DNA of 64,000 nucleotides from Empedobacter falsenii (GTDB lineage: Bacteria > Bacteroidota > Bacteroidia > Flavobacteriales > Weeksellaceae), in assembly GCF_019308355.1 (NCBI RefSeq), contig NZ_JAAGKM010000011.1:1-64000 (forward strand), written 5' to 3'. Shown here one piece after another: positions 57,054 through 64,000 of the stretch (positions within the stretch are counted from its first letter, which is position 1; each line of letters opens with the position of its first letter). The notes under the pieces were generated by a model. It did no database searches, was not told where the DNA came from, and worked only from the letters and a program-made list of their open reading frames with translations. The translations under genes were made by a program, and so were the position numbers.

Positions 57054-57793
57054 TAAGAATAATTATCAAAGGAAATTTGATCAAGAATAGAACGTTTTGA
57101 ATTTTCGGTTTCTGAAGTAATTTCTTCTAAAGCCGAATTTTCATTTTCGTTTTGTTCTTTTTTTGTGGTTTCTAAAAAATCATTTATTGCAATAGGAAGC
57201 GCTTTATAAAGTTGATAGAAAGCATCTTCTTCTCCAGTTAGTAAAGCATAAAATTGATCTCCAGAGATTTTAAAAACTCTTGAATGACTATATTCTTTGC
57301 TATTAATTTCGCCTTTCCAATTTTCGTTAAAACTATTTTTCGCTAAAATCTGAACCCAATAACATTTAGCTTTCTTGTAATCATCTGCATATCGAGCCAA
57401 TTTTTGAAAAAGAGCTTCCGAAGAACTGCTATTCATTGTATTATGTTTGTTTTTGATATCTGCAAATAACGTGTCATCATTTGCTTTTATATCAAATCCA
57501 CTTAAATTTCCAATTTCATAACCTTTTATTCCACCTAAAATTTGTTCATGAAAAGTTCCGATAGAATTGTTTATAGATTTATCAATTTGTCTAAGAATCT
57601 CAGATTGTATCAAATCTTCTTCATCAATATTATTAAATTTTGAATCAAAAGTTAATTTAATAGTGTCAACTTTATTTGTATAAAAACTTTTTTTAGAAAT
57701 CTTACTTTTAGCTTTTTGATAAGATTTATATAAATTTTTAATGCAATTTAATAAATGCTCATCTGAAATAAAGTTTACATATTTATTTTTCAT
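57029..57793 (-). CDS. Eco47II-like type II restriction endonuclease (GGNCC)
   Basis: A 254-residue type II endonuclease of the Eco47II/Sau96I family. NFISDEHLLNCIKNLY at the start, INNSIGTFHEQILGGIKGYE, GFDIKANDDTLFADIKNKHN (PD-(D/E)XK-like acidic/Lys cluster) and MNSSSSEALFQKLARYAD are the recalled family blocks. The recognition sequence GGNCC is inferred from the family. Convergent with, and overlapping, the methyltransferase gene. Confidence 0.9.
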   Translation of the reverse strand: MKNKYVNFISDEHLLNCIKNLYKSYQKAKSKISKKSFYTNKVDTIKLTFDSKFNNIDEEDLIQSEILRQIDKSINNSIGTFHEQILGGIKGYEIGNLSGFDIKANDDTLFADIKNKHNTMNSSSSEALFQKLARYADDYKKAKCYWVQILAKNSFNENWKGEINSKEYSHSRVFKISGDQFYALLTGEEDAFYQLYKALPIAINDFLETTKKEQNENENSALEEITSETENSKRSILDQISFDNYSYYSGFDKL

Positions 57794-57798
57794 TACCA

Positions 57799-57814
57799 GT
57801 ATTGTATAATATTG
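57799..57814 (-). promoter_or_regulatory. Possible operator/promoter box of the restriction gene
   Basis: AGTATTGTATAATATT on the plus strand is an imperfect palindrome and shares TTGTATAAT with the box before the methyltransferase gene. It lies directly upstream of the endonuclease ATG (57793). Confidence 0.45.
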
Positions 57815-57861
57815 CTAAGTTAGAATAATTATCTGATTATTTAAAAAATGTAATTATGACT

Positions 57862-59145
57862 TTACCTCTTCTCCATTTTATAGAACAATAAAATCACAAA
57901 ACTAATCGCAAATGAAACGCCCATTGCAAGAGCCGAAGCTTTCATTCCGCCAGAATATTCAATCAATAATCCATAAATAACTAAACCTAAGAATAAGGCA
58001 AATTTTTCGAAAACATCGTAGAAGCTAAAATAGGTTGTTGTGTCTTCTGTTTCTGGTAATAATTTGGCGTATGTAGAACGTGATAAAGCTTGCAAACCTC
58101 CCATTACAAGACCAACCATTGCAGCCATTACGTAAAATTGAGTTTTTACATTAGGATCATTTTTATTAATTAAATAACCAATAATACATGTAATAATCCA
58201 GATAAAAATACCGATTAATAAAGTTTTCTTATTTCCTATTTTTCCTGATAGAAAAGAGAATAACCATGCACCTAAAACAGCTTCAATTTGGATCAATAAA
58301 ATGGTCATAATCAATTCTGAAGATTCCATTCCAATTTCTGAACTTCCAAACATTGCAGCCATCAAAAAGATAGTTTGCATTGCTAAACTGTAAAAGAAAA
58401 ATCCAGCCAAAAAAACACGAATATTTTTGTATTGATTCAGATCTTTGAAGGTATGTTTTAAATTTCTAAAACTCGATTTGATAATATCTTTCGGAATTTC
58501 GCGATCATATTTGTGATTTGGTAATTTACTTAATGCAATTTGTCCAAATCCTAACCACCAAATTCCTGTTAATAAGAAACTTATTCGAGTAAACATTGCT
58601 TGTTGTTCTTCTGGAGCGAATTGTATCATCGCCAAACAAATTGTCAATAAAATGACAGAACCAATGTAACCAAACATATAACCTTGCGCTGAAACTTTGT
58701 CCATTTTTTCGTCTGAGACAATTTCTGGTAAATAGGCGTTGTAAAAAACTAAACTTCCCCAAAAGCCTATGCTTGCGGTGATATTGAGTAATAAAGCTAA
58801 CCAAACTAAATCGCTCGATGTGAAGAAAAACATTCCGATACATGAGAACGATCCTAAGTAACAAAAAAAACGAAGAAATTTTATTTTATTTCCGATTAAA
58901 TCTGCAATTGAAGATAAAACAGGAGACAAAACAATCACAAAAAAGAAAGCAATTGCTAATGAAAAATTGAATGCGGATTCTGGTAATAATCCTAAGAATT
59001 TGATCGGTTCATGATTCGCATCATAGGTCATTAGAGTATAATAAACCGGAAAAATAGCAGAGGCAATAACTAAAGAATGAACAGAATTTGCCCAGTCGTA
59101 AGAAATCCAAGCTCGTATTAGTTTGGGATTATCTTTTGTATTCAT
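57862..59145 (-). CDS. MFS transporter, UMF1 (Atg22-like) family
   Basis: A 427-residue twelve-helix transporter. The opening IRAWISYDWANSVHSLVI and the loop GLQALSRSTYAKLLPE are the typical marks of the UMF1/BtlA-type family (PF11700). Substrate unknown. Monocistronic. Confidence 0.92.
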   Translation of the reverse strand: MNTKDNPKLIRAWISYDWANSVHSLVIASAIFPVYYTLMTYDANHEPIKFLGLLPESAFNFSLAIAFFFVIVLSPVLSSIADLIGNKIKFLRFFCYLGSFSCIGMFFFTSSDLVWLALLLNITASIGFWGSLVFYNAYLPEIVSDEKMDKVSAQGYMFGYIGSVILLTICLAMIQFAPEEQQAMFTRISFLLTGIWWLGFGQIALSKLPNHKYDREIPKDIIKSSFRNLKHTFKDLNQYKNIRVFLAGFFFYSLAMQTIFLMAAMFGSSEIGMESSELIMTILLIQIEAVLGAWLFSFLSGKIGNKKTLLIGIFIWIITCIIGYLINKNDPNVKTQFYVMAAMVGLVMGGLQALSRSTYAKLLPETEDTTTYFSFYDVFEKFALFLGLVIYGLLIEYSGGMKASALAMGVSFAISFVILLFYKMEKR

Positions 59146-59226
59146 AAATTTTTTATAGTAATGTTGGTTAAACTTAAGAATAATTTATCAAAAATAATGT
59201 TTCGTAAAAATTAATTGTTCAATCTT

Positions 59227-60264
59227 CTATTCTTTCAGTTCAAATTTGGTCAGTTTATTGTCTTTGTAACAATAAAACTCATAACTATCTTCTCCAATTC
59301 TGAATACTTTTTCGAGATGGATTTTATCGTAATTAGGTAAAATCTCATTGTATTTCTTTAATAAATTTTCAGGTAATTCATTCGGTTGAATTGGACGTTC
59401 AATCTCAAATTCACCATCTAACGAATATTTCATCACAAAATCGCTGTTTCGCCATTTTAAAGTTGTTTTATTTTCGTCACCTTTACTTGTTGTTGTAAGT
59501 TGAACTTTATCTTCTTGAATGATTTTTTGGGAACTTGTATAAAAAAGTGTAATTCCAGAAATAACCATCGCCGCATAACCAACTTTTCTGAAAATAAAAT
59601 CGCTAAAATAAGGTAAAATATATTTGACCGTATAAGAAGAAATAATTGAAGCAACTGCAATCGTCAATCCAAGTAATAACGCGTTTTTTGAATATAAACC
59701 AAGAACAATATAAATGATTAATTTTATGATATGAAGTATAATTTCGTTGGCAGCTCGCGTTGCAATAATTTCTTCTTTTGTTAATCCATATTTTAAATAA
59801 AATCTATTGAATAATAAACCTATTGCTCCTGTTATTCCAGAAACGAATCCAGCTAAAAAACCAACAATGGCTAAAATATATTTTGGTGAAGGTTTTTCTT
59901 CATTATCTTGTTGTTTTTTGTTTAGAAATAATTGTGGAACATTTGAAATCAATAATACAGCTACAATAATTTGTAAATAAATTGGGTTGATAAATTTGAT
60001 TAAATAAGCGCCCATTAAAACTGCTGGAATCGAAAATGGCACAAACCAAAAGAAGATTTTCCAATGTACATATTTTCTGAAAGCCGCTATTCGAGAGGCA
60101 GAACTTGTAAATGTTCCGATTGTTAACGAAAAAGGAACTAACGAAGTTGGAATAATAAGATTGAGGATTGGAATTAAGATTAAACTTGCGCCACCGCCAC
60201 AAATTGCACTTATCCAAAATGCTAAAATAGCTCCAATAAATAGGAGAAAAATAGTAAAAATCAT
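59227..60264 (-). CDS. TauE/SafE-family membrane protein with C-terminal extension
   Basis: A 345-residue integral membrane protein of the sulfite-exporter TauE/SafE type. It has about eight helices; ICGGGASLILIPILNL near the N-terminus and GFLAGFVSGITGAIGLLFNRF are typical repeats. A soluble tail of about 95 residues (about 250-345) follows the last helix and is not seen in standard members. Substrate (sulfur oxoanion or other) unknown. Confidence 0.88.
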   Translation of the reverse strand: MIFTIFLLFIGAILAFWISAICGGGASLILIPILNLIIPTSLVPFSLTIGTFTSSASRIAAFRKYVHWKIFFWFVPFSIPAVLMGAYLIKFINPIYLQIIVAVLLISNVPQLFLNKKQQDNEEKPSPKYILAIVGFLAGFVSGITGAIGLLFNRFYLKYGLTKEEIIATRAANEIILHIIKLIIYIVLGLYSKNALLLGLTIAVASIISSYTVKYILPYFSDFIFRKVGYAAMVISGITLFYTSSQKIIQEDKVQLTTTSKGDENKTTLKWRNSDFVMKYSLDGEFEIERPIQPNELPENLLKKYNEILPNYDKIHLEKVFRIGEDSYEFYCYKDNKLTKFELKE

Positions 60265-60343
60265 GACCAGAAATTTTATTCTGTTACAAAATTAGGACGA
60301 TGATTTTAGAAATAAATGTCTAAAGACTTATCTTAAGTAAAAC

Positions 60344-60831
60344 TTAAGAATAAGTAAATCTTAATTGAAAAAGATGATTTTTCGGATAAATTGTTTGCGA
60401 AATCTGTTGAAAATTATTTTTTAATAAGGCTTTAGACGAGGCGATATTTTCTTTTTTCACCCAAGCTTCAATCAGCATATATTTTCTCAATTTCAACTCT
60501 TTCGAAATCAGATTGATGATTCGTGTTGCGTAACCTCTGTTCCAAAATTGTTCATCAATGGAATAGCCAATAATCGCTTTGTCATGAACAGGTTGAAACA
60601 TTACAGTACCAATCAAGGTTTCAGAAGATTTTTCGATAACAGCAAAGCGAAATTCATATCCAGAATTCTTTTTTTCTTTATCTCTTTCTAGCATTTTGTA
60701 CGAATCTTTGATCGTTTTCATTGATGCGGTTTCGCGGTATTTCATGGCTTTTGCATTCGAATAAATTTCGAAAAGCCGTGTGCTACATCAGTGTCCAAAA
60801 GTTCTCTGAAATAAATTAATTCGTCTTCCAT
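60344..60831 (-). pseudogene. GNAT acetyltransferase gene with a single-base frameshift
   Basis: The open part (60344-60745) encodes a RimJ/RimL-like GNAT domain (IGYSIDEQFWNRGYATRI) but starts in the middle of the family fold. Upstream, an ATG at 60831 opens a frame MEDELIYFRELLDTDVAHGF which runs to a stop. Adding one T to the T run (A run at 60771-60774 on the plus strand) joins the two frames through GFFEIYSNAKAMKYRE. So the gene has lost one base in a homopolymer, or the read has an error. The intact gene would be about 163 residues. It follows the AAA ATPase gene by nine bases. Confidence 0.8.
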
Positions 60832-60840
60832 ATTTTGGTT

Positions 60841-61554
60841 TTAAGAATTTGCTTGACGTTCTAATTTTTCAATCAATAATGCTTTTGCGTTTGTAAGAGC
60901 ATAATCTTTAGCTTCGGCAAAAGAAACATTATATTGTCGTTTAAGTGATTGAATATCTTTTGGTAAATCGTTTAAAAGTTTATCGTAATAAACATCTAAC
61001 ATTTCGGAAGTTGGCATTTTGAAATCAATTTTTAACTGAAATCTTCTCAACAATGCGACATCAATAATATGTGGATGATTTGTAGCAGCAATCAACAATG
61101 AGTTTTGCGGTAAATAGTCAATTAATTGAATTACAGTGTTCACCAAACGACGCATTTCGCCAACATCTTTGTCATCATTTCCACGCGCTTTTCCGATTTG
61201 GTCAAACTCATCCAAAAATAAAATTGCTTTTTCACGAGCAGCTTTATCAAAAAGCATTCGAATATTTTGTGAAGTTTCACCGATTCTTGACGAAACAATA
61301 TTACTTAAATTCAGAATCAATATAGGTTTTCCGATTTCATTTGCAATTGCTTTTGCAGTTGTTGTTTTTCCACAACCTGAAAAACCATGCAACAAAATTT
61401 TATTATTGACAGGTAAATTATATTTATTCAATTCCTCTATATATCTATGTTCTTTGATAAGTTGTTTTACTTGCTCAAGATTTTGCTCATCTAAAAAAAC
61501 ATCATTCAAAGAAATTTCTTCCTTATCGTCAACAATTAAATCGTAAATATTCAT
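60841..61554 (-). CDS. Single-domain AAA ATPase
   Basis: A 237-residue AAA protein: Walker A GFSGCGKTT (57-65), Walker B ILFLDEFD (111-118), sensor 1 AATNHPH and arginine-finger region RRFQ. Without a protease or substrate domain it resembles FtsH/spastin-type ATPase modules standing alone. Upstream of the broken GNAT gene in one transcript; the target is unknown. Confidence 0.9.
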   Translation of the reverse strand: MNIYDLIVDDKEEISLNDVFLDEQNLEQVKQLIKEHRYIEELNKYNLPVNNKILLHGFSGCGKTTTAKAIANEIGKPILILNLSNIVSSRIGETSQNIRMLFDKAAREKAILFLDEFDQIGKARGNDDKDVGEMRRLVNTVIQLIDYLPQNSLLIAATNHPHIIDVALLRRFQLKIDFKMPTSEMLDVYYDKLLNDLPKDIQSLKRQYNVSFAEAKDYALTNAKALLIEKLERQANS

Positions 61555-61613
61555 ATCAATTTTACTTCAAGACTCAAAATTAAACTATTTTAGTCCGAAA
61601 GCCGATTTTTAGC

Positions 61614-61641
61614 ACAAAAAAAGCTTCAGATTTCTGAAGCT
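61614..61641 (-). terminator. Intrinsic terminator
   Basis: AGCTTCAGA / TCTGAAGCT stem with the T tract on the minus side; ends the Crp/AhpD-like operon. Confidence 0.85.
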
Positions 61642-61647
61642 AAAATT

Positions 61648-62082
61648 TTAAACCATTATATGAGAACTGATCGCAATTCTATTCCAAGCATTAATCGTGG
61701 TAATTGCAATAATGATGATCGCAATATAATTTTCAGAAAAAAGTGTCAATGCTTTTTGATACGTTTCTTCTGATAAACCATGTTGACTAATATTTGTAAT
61801 TTCTTCGGTCATCGCTAATATTACACGTTCTTCTTCTGTAAAAAGTGTCGTTTCTCGCCACGCATTCAACAAAAAAATACGTTGATTTGTTTCGCCTAAT
61901 TTCATCGCGTCTTTGGTGTGCATATTGATACAAAAAGCGCAACCATTGATTTGTGAAGCTCTGATTTTGATAAGCTCTAAATGCAATTTGTCTAATTCAG
62001 AATTTGCTAAAAAATTCTCTAAACCATACATCGCTTCGTAAGCTTTTGGTTCTAATTTTTGAATGTTTAATCGTGATTTCAT
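61648..62082 (-). CDS. Carboxymuconolactone decarboxylase / AhpD-like protein
   Basis: A 144-residue AhpD-like protein. The redox motif Cys48-x-x-Cys51 with His55 in GCAFCINMHTKDA is the active site of AhpD-type peroxidase/reductase helpers. It follows a Crp/Fnr regulator by about 55 bases on the same strand, a common regulator-target pairing. Confidence 0.9.
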   Translation of the reverse strand: MKSRLNIQKLEPKAYEAMYGLENFLANSELDKLHLELIKIRASQINGCAFCINMHTKDAMKLGETNQRIFLLNAWRETTLFTEEERVILAMTEEITNISQHGLSEETYQKALTLFSENYIAIIIIAITTINAWNRIAISSHIMV

Positions 62083-62136
62083 TTCTTAATTTTTAACAAA
62101 GTTCGTCGATTATTTATTCAATAAAATTAAACTGGT

Positions 62137-62721
62137 TTAAGAAAACTCTTTCTTTCGGATTTCGCTTAAATATTCGGGTGTGAAACCTAAATAAGAAGCC
62201 AATAAATATTGCGGAACACGTTGTAAAAACTCAGGAAAATTTTTCTTGAAATGAAGATAAAACTCCTCTTTCGAAAACTCTTTCAAATATTTGGAACGCA
62301 TTTGAGCAGCAGCATTTGCTTTTTGATAAATTTGTTTGAAATACGAATTGAAAATAGGATTTTTTTCGCATAAAATTTCTTCGTTCGTTTTACTCATTTT
62401 CATAATAATTGCATTTTCTACAGCTTGAATATAAAACTCAGAACTTTGTTGATTAATGTAAGAAAACAAATCTGTCAACCACCAATTTTCGATAGCAAAA
62501 TCAATGGTTTGTTCTACACCTTTTTCATTGATGAAAAATAATCGAATACATCCAGAAATAATAAAATAATTGTACGTACAAACTGTTCCAGCTTTATGAA
62601 TCATTTCTTTTTTCTTCACCGAAAATTTCTCAAAATATTGGACTGAATCGTGAAATTCTTCTTCAGAAATTGAAGTGAAAATTTGAATATGTTTCTTTAA
62701 CTGACCGAAAGAATTTTCCAT
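62137..62721 (-). CDS. Crp/Fnr-family transcriptional regulator
   Basis: A 194-residue regulator with an N-terminal cyclic-nucleotide-binding-like beta-roll (about 20-120) and a C-terminal HTH (YLLASYLGFTPEYLSEIRKKE). It lacks the four Cys of Fnr, so it is not an Fe-S oxygen sensor. It probably controls the downstream AhpD-like gene. Confidence 0.9.
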   Translation of the reverse strand: MENSFGQLKKHIQIFTSISEEEFHDSVQYFEKFSVKKKEMIHKAGTVCTYNYFIISGCIRLFFINEKGVEQTIDFAIENWWLTDLFSYINQQSSEFYIQAVENAIIMKMSKTNEEILCEKNPIFNSYFKQIYQKANAAAQMRSKYLKEFSKEEFYLHFKKNFPEFLQRVPQYLLASYLGFTPEYLSEIRKKEFS

Positions 62722-62918
62722 TTTATAAGCTTAATATATTTCTCTTTAAAATTAATGATTAGTTTCCGAAAGGACTTAATTTAGTTTAAAATTAATCAGG
62801 TTTATAGTCAGAATTTGGAGTGCAATTTACTTGAAATGAATCGTCGAAAGAACATAAAAATAATCTATAAAGATTTGACATTATTTTTTACTTTTACGAA
62901 CCAAAAAATAACAATAAT

Positions 62919-63794
62919 ATGGCTTCAGGAATATTTGCAATTTTAGATGATATTGCAGCATTGATGGATGATGTAGCGGTTACAAGTAAAGTAGCAGCGA
63001 GTAAAACAGCAGGGATTTTAGGAGATGATTTGGCTGTAAATGCTGAGAAAGCAACGGGATTTTTATCTTCGCGCGAAATACCAGTTTTATGGGCAATAAC
63101 AAAAGGCTCTTTTATCAATAAATTGATCATTGTTCCAATTGTTTTGACACTAAATCATTACATGCCAGAGGTCATAAAATATGTTTTGATTTTGGGAGGT
63201 TTTTATTTAGCTTTTGAAGGTGTAGAGAAGATAATCGAGTTTATTTTTCACCGTCCAAAAAAAGGTTCAGAAGTTATTCATGAAGATAAAGTAGAAGATA
63301 AGAAGCAAGTCTCGGAAAAATCAAAAGTGAAATCTGCAATTATTACGGACTTTATTCTTTCGATAGAAATTGTGATTATTGCATTGAGTACAGTTTTGGA
63401 ACAACCAATGTTGACACAAGTTTTTACAGTTTCGTTTATTGCAATTTTAGCAACCATTGGTGTTTACGGGATTGTAACCTTAATTGTTCGTATGGATGAT
63501 GCAGGTTTTAAACTGATAAAAGCATCACACGACAAAGGAGCTGTTTCTAAATTAGGACATTTTTTGGTTGACGCATTACCTTATGTGATCAAAATTTTAG
63601 GATTTGTAGGGACTGTTGCACTTTTATTGGTTTCAGGTGGGATATTTGTTCATAACATCGATTATATTCATCACCATTTACCTACAGCAATTCCAATGAT
63701 GATTAGTGAAGCTTTGATTGCTTTGATTGCAGGATTATTGGTTGTGGTACTTGTCACAATAGTTAAGAAAATAATAGGTTTAGCTAAAGGTTAG
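62919..63794 (+). CDS. yedI: DUF808 membrane protein (YedI-like)
   Basis: A 291-residue membrane protein matching YedI: SGIFAILDDIAALMDDVA at the start, GILGDDLAVNAEKATGF, and SREIPVLWAITKGSFINK. About seven hydrophobic helices from residue 70 on. Function unknown; sometimes linked to stress. It has a 197-base upstream gap with no obvious element. Confidence 0.92.
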   Translation: MASGIFAILDDIAALMDDVAVTSKVAASKTAGILGDDLAVNAEKATGFLSSREIPVLWAITKGSFINKLIIVPIVLTLNHYMPEVIKYVLILGGFYLAFEGVEKIIEFIFHRPKKGSEVIHEDKVEDKKQVSEKSKVKSAIITDFILSIEIVIIALSTVLEQPMLTQVFTVSFIAILATIGVYGIVTLIVRMDDAGFKLIKASHDKGAVSKLGHFLVDALPYVIKILGFVGTVALLLVSGGIFVHNIDYIHHHLPTAIPMMISEALIALIAGLLVVVLVTIVKKIIGLAKG

Positions 63795-63834
63795 GAGATA
63801 GAATAGATTTCGAAAAGAATTGTTAACTATTTCG

Positions 63835-63842
63835 TATCTTTG
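63835..63842 (+). promoter_or_regulatory. -7 element for the tsaC-like gene
   Basis: TATCTTTG, 15 bases before the ATG at 63858, so the 5' UTR is very short. Confidence 0.5.
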
Positions 63843-63857
63843 AATAAAGATTTACAA

Positions 63858-64000
63858 ATGGCAGATTATATCAGAATTCATCCAGAAAATCCACAAGAAA
63901 AAGCGATTGATCAAGTGGTTAAGATTCTACAAAATGGAGGTTTAATTATTTATCCTTCCGATACTGTGTATGGATTAGGATGTGATATTACGAATATTAA
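63858..64000 (+). CDS. tsaC: L-threonylcarbamoyladenylate synthase (TsaC/YrdC/Sua5), 5' part
   Basis: The window ends inside this gene; 47 residues are visible. GGLIIYPSDTVYGLGCD is the N-terminal signature of the YrdC/Sua5 family, which makes threonylcarbamoyl-AMP for the t6A tRNA modification. Only the start can be judged. Confidence 0.88.
   Translation, partial: MADYIRIHPENPQEKAIDQVVKILQNGGLIIYPSDTVYGLGCDITNI

Noticed and set aside
59141-59170. A third copy of the TTTTTATAGTA...TTGGTTA module of the two small RNA candidates (plus strand).
   Set aside because: The match is short and not followed by a terminator hairpin; it overlaps the start of the UMF1 transporter gene, so chance similarity is likely.
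60332-60348. AT-only hairpin (CTTAAGT / ACTTAAG) at the end of the broken GNAT gene.
   Set aside because: Stem has little GC and no T tract; not a convincing terminator.

Overview
The window is chromosomal DNA from a low-GC (roughly 30%) Flavobacteriia-type Bacteroidetes, most likely family Weeksellaceae and possibly Empedobacter or a close relative (the genus is an inference). The evidence is the ArgF'-type N-acyl-ornithine carbamoyltransferase, GldI, SOTCase/CreD/BrnQ/GSCFA/DUF5686 neighbours seen in that class, CarboxypepD_reg/OMP_b-brl receptors, and TAnnTTTG-type -7 promoter elements close to many starts. There is no rRNA, tRNA, CRISPR array, phage or transposase that I can see. Most genes are housekeeping or ordinary accessory genes in short operons separated by clear intrinsic terminators.

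Region by region. 1-10.3 kb: an M48 peptidase, ArgF', a GH2 beta-galactosidase-like enzyme, an nrnA-gldI-cyclophilin/FKBP fusion operon, an ABC exporter pair and a ChaN-like protein. 10.4-16.0 kb: an operon with a Tat-exported GH109 (alpha-N-acetylgalactosaminidase-like) enzyme, a sugar nucleotidyltransferase, a NahK-like sugar-1-kinase, a GNAT, Nif3 and a zinc-ribbon-family protein that has lost all its cysteines. 16.2-25.1 kb: a lipoprotein, NDH-2, an Old-Yellow-Enzyme/VOC/MFS operon and a LytTR regulator with a propeller histidine kinase. 25.3-32.1 kb: AKR, MFS, ArfB, SDR, and a CreD locus with a winged-helix regulator and duplicated operators. 32.4-40.8 kb: BrnQ, a Cys-rich CWC/DUF5522 protein between two similar minus-strand small-RNA candidates, YbaK, TyrRS with an upstream attenuator, and a TPR-HTH regulator. 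40.8-52.6 kb: LLM oxidoreductase, polyprenyl synthetase-GSCFA-TatD, pyrH-frr, DUF5686, AsnRS, RpoN. 52.6-64 kb: DUF4303, an outer-membrane receptor, an Eco47II-like (GGNCC) restriction-modification system, MFS, TauE/SafE, a frameshifted GNAT with an AAA ATPase, AhpD-like/Crp pair, YedI and the start of TsaC/Sua5.

The best candidate for an undescribed regulatory system is upstream of tyrS. A 31-codon leader ORF with five Tyr codons, including a Tyr-Tyr pair and a final Tyr before the stop, starts a few bases after a -7 element. It is followed by a 10-bp terminator whose 5' arm can pair instead with a segment inside the leader ORF: the layout of ribosome-mediated tyrosine attenuation. Other leads are: two copies of a shared 3' small-RNA module ending in intrinsic terminators; the same 23-bp operator (2 mismatches) in front of the CreD-locus regulator operon and creD; a shared TTGTATAAT box in front of both genes of the R-M system; and a linked gene set that looks like GalNAc release, 1-phosphorylation and nucleotide activation.
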